A stretch of DNA of 64,000 nucleotides. Source: Devosia algicola (GTDB lineage Bacteria > Pseudomonadota > Alphaproteobacteria > Rhizobiales > Devosiaceae). Below the pieces are notes generated by a model. It was not told the origin of the DNA. It was given only the letters and a program-made list of their open reading frames with translations, and did no database searches. The DNA is taken from NCBI RefSeq assembly GCF_028816455.1, contig NZ_CP118246.1:2432501-2496500 (forward strand), read 5' to 3'. The position numbers and the translations under genes were made by a program. Below, piece after piece: positions 1 to 12,447 of this stretch. Within the stretch, counting starts at the first letter, position 1, and each line of letters starts with the position of its first letter.

Positions 1-1080
<1,080 letters not shown>

Positions 1081-1960
1081 TTAGAGCGCTTCCGCGCCCG
1101 AAATGATTTCAATGAGTTCTTTGGTGATCTGGGCCTGGCGCTGGCGATTATAGGCTCAGCTGCAGCTTCCCGATCATTTCGCCGGCGTTACGCGTCGCAT
1201 TGTCCATCGCAGACATTTGCGCCCCATAAAATGATGCGCCATTTTCCAGCAAGGCACGGAAAATCTGAACGCTCACGCTGCGCGGCAGCAAGGCGTCAAG
1301 AATGGCTTCTTCACTCGGCTCATATTCATAAGGGATGCTGGCCGCATCATCGTCGTCAGCAGCCTCGAACTTGGCTGGAATGATCTGTTGCGCGGTTGGA
1401 ATTTGGGCAATCACCGACTGGAATCGCGAATAGAACAGCGTCGCCACGTCGAACTCGCCAGCATTGAACATTGTCAGCACTTTGTCGCCAATTTCGGCTG
1501 CATGGCTGAACCCGATCTGCTTGACTTCGCGAAAGGTCACGAAATCCACAATATTGCCGCCATGGGTGCGCTTGAGCACATCATTGCCCTTGCGGCCAAC
1601 GGTCATGATCTTGACGGTCTTGCCCGCCGCCAGAAGCTTGACTGCATGGTCACGCGCCAGCCGGGCAATCGAGGAATTGAATCCGCCCGCCAAACCGCGC
1701 TCGCCGGTGGCCACGATCAGCAAATGGGTTTCGTCCTTGCCAGTACCGCCCAACAGCAGCGGCGCATCGGCCCGCCCTTCATATGCGGCACCCAGACTGG
1801 CCAGCACGCGATCCATGCGCTCGGCATAGGGACGCGCAGCTTGGGCCGCGTCCTGCGCTCGCCGCAATTTGGCGGCGGCCACCATCTGCATGGCTTTGGT
1901 GATCTTCTGGGTCGATTTGACCGAGGAAATCCGGTTTTTAAGGTCTTTTAGCGAAGGCAT
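1081..1960 (-). CDS. atpG: ATP synthase F1 subunit gamma, frame broken near its 3' end
   Basis: Central rotor shaft of F1, coupling rotation of the membrane ring to catalysis. The N-terminus [20 protein letters not shown] and the segment [15 protein letters not shown] are diagnostic. As written, the frame stops soon after [10 protein letters not shown]. Removing one base at 1152-1156 (AGGCT, from AGCT within TGAGCTATAA) restores the family's conserved end, [19 protein letters not shown] followed by AEAL and a stop at 1081. This gives about 292 residues, normal length. The final helix is essential for rotation, so a true truncation is unlikely. It lies 23 bases downstream of atpA and 15 upstream of atpD, in one operon. 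Confidence 0.95.
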
Positions 1961-1983
1961 AGGCCTCTACTTCCGTAAAACGC

Positions 1984-4286
<2,303 letters not shown>

Positions 4287-6479
4287 TCACATGAAGCTTT
4301 GCGGATCGATGTCCACCTGCACCCTTAAATTGCCCGAGGTTCGCTCTGCCGAAGCCAGCCAGAACCGGACATAGCCGGACAGGTCAAACCCCTTGCCGCT
4401 TTGCGCCAGCAACCGCACTCGATAGCGTCCACGCACCATCGCTACGGGCGCATCTGCCGGGCCGAACAGGCGCACACCATCGGCCATGGGTGCCGCGGTC
4501 AACAGCTTTCTGGCATGCCCCATCGCCACATCATGGTCGCTGGCCGAAACGATCAACGCCGCCAACCGCCCAAAGGGTGGCAACCCGCCCGCTTCGCGCG
4601 CTGCCAATTCATGTGCATAAAACGCTTCACGGTCCCCGCTCACCATCGCCCGCATCACTGGATGATCGGGATGATAGGTCTGCAGCAATGCCCGCCCCAC
4701 TCTTGATGCTCGCCCGGCGCGTCCCGCGACCTGGGTCAGGATCTGGAAGGTTTTTTCAGCTGCCCGAGGATCACCATGGGCAAGCCCCAGATCCGCATCG
4801 AGCACCCCGACAAGCGTCAATTTTTCGAAATGATGACCTTTTGCCACCAGTTGCGTGCCAATGATCAGATCATAGTCACCCTTTTCGACCTCGGCGAAAC
4901 GGTCACGCAAATGGGCGTTGCTGCCCATGTCTGACGACAGAATAACCCGACGGGCGTCGGGAAAGCGCGCTGCCGCCTCCTCGGCTATCCGCTCAATCCC
5001 CGGCCCAACGGCAACCAGGGCGTCGACCGCCCCGCAGGCCCCGCAATCCTTGGGAATTTTTTGTTCATGCCCGCAATGATGGCAGGCAAGAACGCCGCGA
5101 AACCGGTGCTCGACCAACCATGCCGAGCAATCAGGGCATTGATATTGGTGCCCGCACTGGCGGCACAATGTCAGCGGCGCGTAACCACGCCGGTTGAGAA
5201 ACAGCAACGCCTGTTCTCCCCTGTCCAGCGTCGCAAATATTTCGCGCGCCAGCCGAGGTGCAATCCATTCGCCCTTTGCCGGACCCTCTTCGCGCATATC
5301 GATAGCGGCAATGTCGGGCATTGCCGCCTCGGCAAATCGGGCGTTGAGCATCACATGGCTGTAGCGCCGCGCATTGGCATTGTTGCGGGTTTCAACCGAG
5401 GGTGTTGCTGAGGCCAGAATGACCCGCGCCTTGGCAAGGTTTGCCCGCACCACCGCCATATCACGGGCGTGATAAGTAATACCGTCCGATTGCTTGTATG
5501 CACCGTCATGTTCTTCATCCAGCACCAACAGGCCCAACTCGCGAAACGGCAGGAACAGCGCCGAGCGGGCACCCACCACCGCCCGCACGTCGCCCTCAAG
5601 CACCCCGCGCCAGACCCGTCCGCGCTGCGCCGGGGTCATATCCGAGTGCCATTCCGCCGGTTTGGTGCCAAATCGTTTGGTAAAACGCGCCAGAAATGTG
5701 TGCGTCAGCGCGATCTCGGGCAGAAGTATCAAAGCCTGGCGCCCGGCCCGCAATGTGTCGGCTACCGCTTCAAAAAATACTTCGGTCTTGCCGCCGCCAG
5801 TCACCCCGTCGAGAAGCGCCACGCCAAACTCATGCGGGTCAAGCGCACGAATATCATCAAGCGCCTGCTGTTGCTCCGCATTGAGCCTGGCAACATCGGT
5901 ATCGGGATCAGGTGGCATGACTACCGGCGGCAGTGGCACTTCAAGGCGCTCCAGCGCCCCCGCCCGCTCAAGACCATCAATTACCGAGGCCGAAACCCCG
6001 GCAGCGCCAACCAGCGCGGCCTTGGCCCAGGCCTGCCCGTCATTGAGGGTATCGAGCACCCGCAACCGTGCCGCGGTCAGCTTTTCCGGCTCAAACCCGG
6101 TGGCGCGAAAAACAATTTGTCGCCGTTCTGGTTCCAACGCCTCATGCGAACGAAGCACCGCCCGCAACACCATGCCCGGCGCGGCCAGCGTGTAGCGCGA
6201 AACCCAGTCCACCAGCGACAACAATTCCTCACTGAGCGGGGGTACATCAAAGACCCGGGAGATGTCCTTGAGTCGGTTATGAGCAAAACTGTCCCTGGGC
6301 TGACCCCAGACCACGCCAAGCGTAGGCCGAGGCCCAAGCGGCACCACGACTATGGAGCCGCGTTCCACTGTCATGCCATCCGGTACCCGATAACTATAGG
6401 GCCCCTCGACGGCAACACCGACCATCACTGCAACTATGTCTGGCGCCTGATCCATTTGTGCCCGTTCTGTTCCAGACAC
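4287..6479 (-). CDS. priA: primosomal replication-restart helicase PriA
   Basis: Superfamily 2 DNA helicase that recognises stalled replication forks and reloads the replicative helicase. The 730-residue frame is complete. Visible features are Walker A (GVTGGGKTE, about residue 226), the DEEH box (LVLDEEHDGAYKQ, about 320) and a zinc-binding cluster of four CxxC pairs (CRQCGH, CPDC, CHHCG, CGACGA, about 440-490). The first codon is GTG at 6479; MDQAPDIVAVMV eight codons in is an alternative start. It lies upstream of atpHAGD on the same strand, a common order in Hyphomicrobiales, with about 200 bases between. A GAGCCT at 5883-5888 falls in frame and is genuine. Confidence 0.97.
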   Translation of the reverse strand: MSGTERAQMDQAPDIVAVMVGVAVEGPYSYRVPDGMTVERGSIVVVPLGPRPTLGVVWGQPRDSFAHNRLKDISRVFDVPPLSEELLSLVDWVSRYTLAAPGMVLRAVLRSHEALEPERRQIVFRATGFEPEKLTAARLRVLDTLNDGQAWAKAALVGAAGVSASVIDGLERAGALERLEVPLPPVVMPPDPDTDVARLNAEQQQALDDIRALDPHEFGVALLDGVTGGGKTEVFFEAVADTLRAGRQALILLPEIALTHTFLARFTKRFGTKPAEWHSDMTPAQRGRVWRGVLEGDVRAVVGARSALFLPFRELGLLVLDEEHDGAYKQSDGITYHARDMAVVRANLAKARVILASATPSVETRNNANARRYSHVMLNARFAEAAMPDIAAIDMREEGPAKGEWIAPRLAREIFATLDRGEQALLFLNRRGYAPLTLCRQCGHQYQCPDCSAWLVEHRFRGVLACHHCGHEQKIPKDCGACGAVDALVAVGPGIERIAEEAAARFPDARRVILSSDMGSNAHLRDRFAEVEKGDYDLIIGTQLVAKGHHFEKLTLVGVLDADLGLAHGDPRAAEKTFQILTQVAGRAGRASRVGRALLQTYHPDHPVMRAMVSGDREAFYAHELAAREAGGLPPFGRLAALIVSASDHDVAMGHARKLLTAAPMADGVRLFGPADAPVAMVRGRYRVRLLAQSGKGFDLSGYVRFWLASAERTSGNLRVQVDIDPQSFM

Positions 6480-6519
6480 ATTAAATAGGGCGTCGATGCG
6501 ATTCGGCCAGTCGGGGCAG

Positions 6520-7505
6520 TCAGAATTTTCCTTTGAAACCGCCGGTGAGTGTCAGGCTCTGCAACTGTCCCGCGCCGGTGTCGCGATAGGTGGTGGCCAC
6601 CCCAGTATTTGTGTCGGTGATCTCGGTGTCGCCGCGCTGCTCCATAATCTGGTCGTAGCGGGCGGCCAGAAACACTTCGGCATTTTGGCCCAGCTGATAG
6701 CCGACATCGGTTCCAAGCGCGAAACTCGGCGCGACATTGAGCGTGTCGACAAAATTCAGGTTTCGCATCCAGTGATCGTCTGTGGCGCGCGAATAGACAG
6801 TGAACCCGCCACGCATCATGCCGCCCCAGCGCACATTGCCAAAATTCACATCGCCATCAAAGCCGACAAAAACTTCGGGGAACTGCTGGCGGTAGGCGAT
6901 CGCGGGTGAGCCGGCAGGGAAAACGCCAATCGTGTCGCGCAGGCTTGTTGAGCTATAAATATAAGAACCGCCATAGGCAGACCATTTGACATCAGTATAT
7001 TCCGCCCCGGCCAGGAATCGCACATTGGCGTCACCGTCGTTGAATAGTTCATAGCCCAGAGCCAGGCTGCCCGAGAAATAATGATCAAGTCTTGTGTCGT
7101 CATGTTGGGAGCGATGCGTCCAGTTCGCCTCGGCGTCTGAACCGCCCAACCAGTCGTAATCTTCCATATAGCTGGTACCGAACCCAGCCGCGCTGCCTTC
7201 CGCACGCACGCTAAACCGACTGGCCAGATTAACATCGATGCTGCCGCGCAATACCGGTGACCGGCTCCGCCAGTTGAGGCGGCTGACCCTGTAGTCGCCA
7301 TTATAGACAAACTCGTTGCCCTCAAGGAACATGGCGCCAACGCCAATGGCGGCCCGTAGCGTTTCGTCGGGGCTTACATATTGTGCACCGGGCGATCCGT
7401 CGGGTCCAAAAACCCGTCCGACCCGAACCCGTCGTCAAACTGCGCCAGCGCCGCCTGCGACATTGTCGCCAGGATCACTACCGATAGTGTTGTTATTCTG
7501 GTCAT
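6520..7505 (-). CDS. omptin-family outer-membrane protease, one base missing
   Basis: Ten-stranded beta-barrel endopeptidase of the omptin family (OmpT, Pla), acting at the cell surface. It starts at ATG 7505 with a signal peptide ending SQAALAQ. The barrel carries the family landmarks: SPVLRG, then MEDYDWLGG (the Asp-x-Asp pair), WTHRSQHDDT, and TDDHWMRNLNF (matching the Asp-x-His dyad of OmpT). It ends in GFKGKF with the C-terminal Phe expected of a barrel. The frame breaks once: a run of five A at 7408-7412 must be six to join the signal peptide to SPGAQYVSPDETLRAAIGVG. Corrected length is about 328 residues, normal for omptins. Family assignment is good; the substrate is unknown. Confidence 0.82.
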
Positions 7506-7629
7506 GATCCGCTCCAAACCGCCTTGCCCCAATTTCGGCGCTTTATGTTAAACTCGGGTTAACCATGTGGCACCGAGACGCTAACAATATGTTATACTTT
7601 GCTAACGCTGACTGTGCCATGTTGAGTAG

Positions 7630-8559
7630 ATGAACGATACCGCCTTTGCCACCGACGCGGCGATCAAATCCCACATCGCCAATTGGCAGCGCGAACTGGG
7701 ATCGGTCAAACGCCTGTCCCAAAATACGCTTGAGGCCTATAGCCGCGACCTCGGCCAGTTTCTCAATTTTCTCTCCGCCCATTGCGGCGGCACTGTCACC
7801 ATCGATACGCTAAATGCCCTGCGCGGCGCCGACATTCGTGCCTTCATGGCAGTCCGGCGCCAACAATCTCTGGGGTCGCGCTCGCTGGCCCGCGCCCTTT
7901 CGGCACTCAAATCTTTTTTCAACCATCTCGAGCGCGAAGGCGCGGTCTCTACCGAGGCGCTCAACACTATCCGTACCCCAAAAATGGCGCGCTCGCTACC
8001 CAAGGCATTGACCGTGGCCGAGGCCAAGAACACCATCTCCACTACCGCTGAAATGGAGGAGCGGCCATGGGTCGCCGCTCGCGACATGGCGGTGCTGGCG
8101 CTGTGTTACGGAGCAGGACTGCGTATCGCAGAGGCGTTGGCGATCACCCGCAGCGATCTTGAAGATAATTCATTGCGCGTTACCGGCAAGGGCGGCAAAG
8201 TACGGCTCGTACCCCTGATTGATAGCGTGCGCCGGAGCGTTAAGACCTATCTCGAACTGTGCCCGTTCAAGCTTTGGCCCGATGACCCGCTGTTTCGCGG
8301 CGTCCGGGGAGGCGTGCTCTCACCCCGACTGGTGCAGATGCGAGTAGTACAATTGCGCGCGGCCCTTGGCCTTCCGCCCTCGGCTACCCCGCACGCATTA
8401 CGCCATTCCTTTGCTACTCATCTGCTCGGGCGCGGCGGGGATTTGCGCGCAATCCAGGAATTGCTTGGCCACGCTTCACTGTCCACCACCCAGATCTATA
8501 CCGCAGTTGATACTGACCGATTGCTCGAAAGCTATCGCCTGGCCCATCCGCGCGCCTGA
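7630..8559 (+). CDS. xerC: tyrosine recombinase XerC
   Basis: Site-specific recombinase resolving chromosome dimers at dif together with XerD. The 309-residue frame is complete. The N-terminal SAM-like DNA-binding domain (about 15-100) is followed by the catalytic domain with Arg (GAGLRIAEAL), HALRHSFATH, LGHASLSTTQ and the nucleophile Tyr (IYTAVD). It is divergent from the omptin gene, with about 125 bases between. Length and the lack of flanking mobile features favour a housekeeping Xer over a phage or integron integrase. XerC and XerD are hard to separate without alignment; XerC is favoured by length. Confidence 0.88.
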   Translation: MNDTAFATDAAIKSHIANWQRELGSVKRLSQNTLEAYSRDLGQFLNFLSAHCGGTVTIDTLNALRGADIRAFMAVRRQQSLGSRSLARALSALKSFFNHLEREGAVSTEALNTIRTPKMARSLPKALTVAEAKNTISTTAEMEERPWVAARDMAVLALCYGAGLRIAEALAITRSDLEDNSLRVTGKGGKVRLVPLIDSVRRSVKTYLELCPFKLWPDDPLFRGVRGGVLSPRLVQMRVVQLRAALGLPPSATPHALRHSFATHLLGRGGDLRAIQELLGHASLSTTQIYTAVDTDRLLESYRLAHPRA

Positions 8560-8693
8560 AATGCGCTTTACCCGCCGCTGTCCACGATGTAGCAATATGA
8601 CCATGTCTGCGCGCACCATTCTCATCACAGTTATTTTGCTTCCTGGCACCAATTGGGACCGGGACGCGCGCTGATTTCTTGAGCGAATTTAAT

Positions 8694-8749
8694 GTCACCG
8701 GCCCGCCATCAGGCGCCTCCGGTGACCTGATGGCAGGTCTACAAGGACC
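8694..8749 (+). promoter_or_regulatory. structured 5' leader with two mutually exclusive helices
   Basis: Just upstream of the EamA gene, GTCACCGG (8694-8701) is fully complementary to CCGGTGAC (8719-8726), and CCATCAGG (8706-8713) to CCTGATGG (8726-8733). The arms interleave in the order A, B, A', B', so only one helix, or a strained pseudoknot, can form. Next, GGTC (8736-8739) can pair with GACC (8746-8749), covering part of the likely ribosome site AAGGA (8743-8747) before ATG 8756. No T-run follows, so control of translation is the simpler reading. It matches no riboswitch consensus I can recall. Confidence 0.5.
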
Positions 8750-8755
8750 ATATCC

Positions 8756-9709
8756 ATGCCCACCGACGCTGCTGCCGTTACGACGCCCACCGCCGCCACC
8801 ATTGATTTGTCCGGCTACGCACTAGCCATAGGCGGTGCCGTACTCTTTTCCACCAAGGGCATTTTCATCAAGCTGGCCTATGCCTATGGCGTGGGAACCG
8901 AAACCCTGCTGGCACTGCGCATGCTCGTCGCCATGCCGTTTTATGTCGTGATTTTCATAACCCTGCTGTGGCGCGACCCGACCAACCGCGCCCGACTGAC
9001 CCCAACCAATTTGCTGCTGAGCATGGCCGTGGGGTTGTTGGGCTATTATGTCGCCAGCTATCTTGATTTTGCCGGTCTCAACTTCCTGTCCGCTCAGTAT
9101 GAACGGCTGGTCCTGTTCACCTATCCCTTTTTCGTCCTGCTGTTTGGCGTCTGGTTTTTTGGTGACCGGATGATCTGGCGCGTCGTTCCCGCCATGGCCA
9201 TCTCCTACTCGGGCCTGCTGGTGATATTTGGCTGGAACCTCTCGGTAGCACCCGAGGGATTGGTGATCGGCACCGCCCTGGTATTGGGATCAGCAGTGAC
9301 CTTTGCCTTTTATCAGCACTTCGCCAAGGCTCAGATGCGCAAGATTGGCGCTGGGCTTTTTACCTGCATCGGCATGATGACCGCCGCCATCGCCGCACTG
9401 GGCCAGAACACGGCGCTTTACGGCGCGGCCTCCCTTGCCCACCTGCGCATCGAGGTCTGGATCTACGGGCTGTGTCTCGGCGTCATCGGCACGGTGTTGC
9501 CGTCGTTTTTGCTCAACAATGCCATTCAGCGCATCGGCGCGAGAGCCACCTCGTCGATGTCGACATTCGGACCGATCTTTACCATTGCCCTGGCTGTGAT
9601 CGTGCTCTCGGAGCCCTTCACCCTTTACCACATAACTGGCACCGCGCTGGTTATCCTGGGATCGGTGCTTTTCAGTCGGGCCGAGCGATCCGCCCGCAGC
9701 ATTGCATGA
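8756..9709 (+). CDS. EamA-family (DMT) membrane transporter
   Basis: Drug/metabolite-transporter superfamily permease, 317 residues, with about ten hydrophobic segments in two EamA repeats (roughly residues 20-155 and 170-305). Typical features are LFSTKGIFIKLAYAYG in helix 1 and a second-repeat end with GPIFTIALAVIVLSEPFT. The N-terminal tail is Ala/Thr-rich and probably cytoplasmic. The substrate cannot be read from sequence; members export amino acids, purines or other metabolites. It is preceded by the paired-helix leader at 8694-8749, which suggests metabolite-responsive control. It is unlike the tandem pair of EamA genes at 35.1-36.9 kb. Confidence 0.85.
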   Translation: MPTDAAAVTTPTAATIDLSGYALAIGGAVLFSTKGIFIKLAYAYGVGTETLLALRMLVAMPFYVVIFITLLWRDPTNRARLTPTNLLLSMAVGLLGYYVASYLDFAGLNFLSAQYERLVLFTYPFFVLLFGVWFFGDRMIWRVVPAMAISYSGLLVIFGWNLSVAPEGLVIGTALVLGSAVTFAFYQHFAKAQMRKIGAGLFTCIGMMTAAIAALGQNTALYGAASLAHLRIEVWIYGLCLGVIGTVLPSFLLNNAIQRIGARATSSMSTFGPIFTIALAVIVLSEPFTLYHITGTALVILGSVLFSRAERSARSIA

Positions 9710-9784
9710 TTGCAGGGGCTTTTGACCCGGCCATTGCCGTAGTAGGGTAGCCCAAATTGATGCATCGCTCTTGGGAGAGAACTA

Positions 9785-10930
9785 ATGAACGTCGCCAGAC
9801 ACTTGCGCACCGGCACCGTCCTGGGACTACTGCTCGGCCTTGCTGCGGTAAGTCCCGGATTTGCCCAGAGCGACACCACCGAGACAACAGCGCCAACCCC
9901 GGACGCCATCAACGCCATCGATTTTGGCGACAATACCAGCGCCTGGGCCAATGATACTGAATGTGACGATCCACGCTTCATCGGTTCGGCGATGGCAGTC
10001 GAACTCGAGGACGTCGATATCGGCAAGGACGCCGCCGACTGCAAGGCCGCGTTCGAGGCCGGCACGGTAACGCTGCGCGATGCATCCGAGGTGCCACCGG
10101 CAACCACCGAACCCGCTATCCAGACGCCAGAGGTCATCTCAAACCAGGAGATCAACTATGGCGACGATCTTGGTCAATATCCAAATGATGGCGATTGCGA
10201 CGACCCACGCTTTGAGGGCAGTGGCGCCATCGAATCAGCCGAAGAAATCGACACCATGCACGACGCCAGTGATTGTCGTGCCGCCGTCGAGGCTGGCACC
10301 GCAATCCTGAAAGCCTCCGCAGTGCCACCGCCACCATTCGTTCAACCCACCATCGACGAGGTCAATTTTGGCGACGATGAGGGCACCTATCCCAACGACA
10401 ATGAATGTGATGACGCAAGGTTCGAGGGCGCAGGAGTGTCCGACGACCCCTCCTTTGGCAACATCATGCATGACGCCAGCGACTGTCGCGCCGCCTTTGC
10501 TGCAGGCAGCATCACCGTACGAGACACCACCCCGATATCCGGCTTTGCCATGGGCACCGACAATTCCAAATATGCCAATGACGGACAATGCGACGATCCA
10601 AGATTTGAGGGCTCGGGCGTCGCCAAGAAATTACTGTCCGTCGACCAAATGGCCGATGCGACCGATTGTGCGGCGCTGATGAGTGAAGGCACTGTCTGGC
10701 CACGCCCGGTCTATCAGGCCAGCTACCAGGGCAAAGCCCCCTATGACGCCAAGGCGAGCGGCATTGATTTTGGTGACAATACCTCAAGCTATGCCAATGA
10801 CGACGAGTGCGATGACCCACGCTTTGAGGGCCCCGGGGTGGCTAGCGATCTGACCTATGACAACCAGTGGCATGATGCCAATGACTGCCGCGCGGCATTT
10901 GAAGGCGGCACGGTCGCGGCCATGCCCTGA
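9785..10930 (+). CDS. secreted protein with five Cys-paired acidic repeats
   Basis: Unrecognised secreted protein, 381 residues, with a signal peptide ending SPGFAQ. The mature part is five copies of a ~53-residue unit starting at about residues 44, 122, 193, 258 and 325. Each has the pattern (I/V)(D/N)FGD, (Y/W)xND, xCDDPRFEG, then 22-25 residues later HDAxDCRAAxxAGT. Every repeat has exactly two cysteines, suggesting one disulfide per repeat in the periplasm or outside. Repeat 4 is the most diverged (it begins FAMGTDNS and ends DCAALMSEGT). Pro/Thr-rich linkers separate the first three copies. Asp/Glu clusters could bind cations. A good GGGAGAG ribosome site precedes ATG 9785. Confidence 0.8.
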   Translation: MNVARHLRTGTVLGLLLGLAAVSPGFAQSDTTETTAPTPDAINAIDFGDNTSAWANDTECDDPRFIGSAMAVELEDVDIGKDAADCKAAFEAGTVTLRDASEVPPATTEPAIQTPEVISNQEINYGDDLGQYPNDGDCDDPRFEGSGAIESAEEIDTMHDASDCRAAVEAGTAILKASAVPPPPFVQPTIDEVNFGDDEGTYPNDNECDDARFEGAGVSDDPSFGNIMHDASDCRAAFAAGSITVRDTTPISGFAMGTDNSKYANDGQCDDPRFEGSGVAKKLLSVDQMADATDCAALMSEGTVWPRPVYQASYQGKAPYDAKASGIDFGDNTSSYANDDECDDPRFEGPGVASDLTYDNQWHDANDCRAAFEGGTVAAMP

Positions 10931-10950
10931 GCCCTCCGGGCACAAAGTGG

Positions 10951-10984
10951 AAAGAGGCGGATCGCCCCAGCGATCCGCCTCTTT
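10951..10984. terminator. bidirectional intrinsic terminator
   Basis: A perfect 15-base-pair hairpin, AAAGAGGCGGATCGC / GCGATCCGCCTCTTT, with loop CCCA. It sits between two convergent genes (repeat protein and lpdA). The A-rich left arm and T-rich right arm allow termination in both directions. Confidence 0.9.
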
Positions 10985-11016
10985 GATTTAGTCGACCGTT
11001 AGCCAGTCGCCGCTGA

Positions 11017-12426
11017 TCAAATGTGAATGGCGCCGTCGCCGAGCGACAAGGACGCTTCGCGCACTGCTTCCGACAGTGTGGGGTGGGCGTGCGTCGTGCG
11101 GGCCAGATCTTCGGCGGCACCCGAAAACTCCATCAGCACTACCAGTTCGTGGATCATCTCGCCGGCGTTCTTGCCCACGATATGCGCACCCAGCACTCGA
11201 TCCGTATCCACATCGGCCAATATCTTGACAAAACCCTGCGTCGCCAGCATCGCCTTGGCACGGCCATTAGCGGTAAAGGGAAACTTGCCGATCTTGTAGT
11301 CAATGCCCTCGGCCTTGAGTTCGTCCTCGGTCTTGCCCACGGTTGCAATTTCGGGATTGGTATAGACCACTGCCGGCATGGCGGCGTAGTTGACGTGCCC
11401 CGCCTGTCCAACCAGAATCTCGGCGACCGCTATACCTTCGTCCTCGGCCTTATGGGCCAGCATGGGTCCGGCAATCACATCACCAATGGCATAAATGCCC
11501 TCAACCGAGGTGCGATATTGGCCATCAACGCGGACGCGGCCGCGTTCGTCCAGCGCCACACCGACAATGTCCAAGCCAAGCCCGTCCGTGTAGGGCTTGC
11601 GCCCGATGGCCACCAGCGCCACATCGGCATCCAGCACTTCGCCGTCACCGCCCTTGGCAGCTTCCACCTGCAGTTTGAGCCCGCCCTCTTCGGTCTTCTC
11701 GATCGCCGAAACCTTGGTCGACAGCTTGAATTCCATGCCTTGCTTTTGCAGCATGCGCTGGAACTGGCGTGCCACTTCGCTGTCCATGCCGGGCAATATC
11801 CGGTCGAGATATTCAACCACCGTCACTTGCGATCCGAGGCGCGCCCAGACCGATCCCAATTCCAGCCCGATGACCCCGGCACCAATGACCACAAGTTTTG
11901 CCGGTACCTTGTCGAGCGTTAGCGCCCCGGTTGACGTCACGACTTGCTTCTCGTCAATTTCAATGCCTGGCAGGGTGGCCGAAACCGAGCCCGAAGCAAT
12001 GATGATGTTTTTGGTGGTTACCTCCTGGGTCGGTCCGCTTTGCGGCGTCACCAGAACCTTGCCGGGCGCCGCAATCGAACCGATGCCGCGCAGCGTGGTA
12101 ATCTTGTTTTTCTTGAATAGATAATCGACGCCGCCAACATTGGAGGCGACGGTTTCGCTCTTGTGTTTCATCATTTGCGGCAAATTGAGGCCGGGGCTGG
12201 GAATCTCGATGCCCAGCGCCTTGAAACCGTGACCGGCCTCCTCAAACATTTCCGAAGCGTGCAGCAGGGCCTTTGATGGAATGCAGCCGATATTGAGGCA
12301 GGTGCCACCCAAGGTCGGCCATTTTTCAACCACGCCAACTTTGAGCCCAAGTTGCGCAGCCCGGATCGCCGCCACATATCCGCCTGGGCCCGAGCCGATT
12401 ACAACGAGGTCGAACGCGTCTGCCAT
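11017..12426 (-). CDS. lpdA: dihydrolipoyl dehydrogenase (E3)
   Basis: Flavoprotein reoxidising dihydrolipoamide on E2 subunits and reducing NAD+; in this context the E3 of the 2-oxoglutarate dehydrogenase complex. It is complete at 469 residues from ATG 12426 (MADAFDLVVIGSGPGGY). Seen are the FAD-binding GSGPGGYVAAIRAAQLG, the redox disulfide GGTCLNIGCIPSKALL (about residues 36-51), the NAD-binding VVIGAGVIGLELGSVWARLG (about 178-197) and the C-terminal catalytic His-Glu motif HAHPTLSE. It lies downstream of odhB on the same strand, separated by LysE, MAPEG and a small secreted protein, an unusual interruption of the sucAB-lpd order. Confidence 0.96.
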   Translation of the reverse strand: MADAFDLVVIGSGPGGYVAAIRAAQLGLKVGVVEKWPTLGGTCLNIGCIPSKALLHASEMFEEAGHGFKALGIEIPSPGLNLPQMMKHKSETVASNVGGVDYLFKKNKITTLRGIGSIAAPGKVLVTPQSGPTQEVTTKNIIIASGSVSATLPGIEIDEKQVVTSTGALTLDKVPAKLVVIGAGVIGLELGSVWARLGSQVTVVEYLDRILPGMDSEVARQFQRMLQKQGMEFKLSTKVSAIEKTEEGGLKLQVEAAKGGDGEVLDADVALVAIGRKPYTDGLGLDIVGVALDERGRVRVDGQYRTSVEGIYAIGDVIAGPMLAHKAEDEGIAVAEILVGQAGHVNYAAMPAVVYTNPEIATVGKTEDELKAEGIDYKIGKFPFTANGRAKAMLATQGFVKILADVDTDRVLGAHIVGKNAGEMIHELVVLMEFSGAAEDLARTTHAHPTLSEAVREASLSLGDGAIHI

Positions 12427-12447
12427 GATTTCATGCCCCAAAACAAA

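Noticed and set aside
7630-8559. Mobile-element integrase
   Set aside because: Length and motifs fit housekeeping XerC; no attachment repeats, tRNA or phage genes nearby.
8694-8733. SAM-II, preQ1 or guanidine-III riboswitch before EamA
   Set aside because: Helix lengths and loop sequences do not match the consensus of these pseudoknots, and the missing spacer between A' and B' makes a classical H-type fold unlikely.
9785-10930. CRISPR-like direct repeats
   Set aside because: The repetition is at protein level with ~195-230-base periodicity and diverged DNA; no short identical repeats with spacers.
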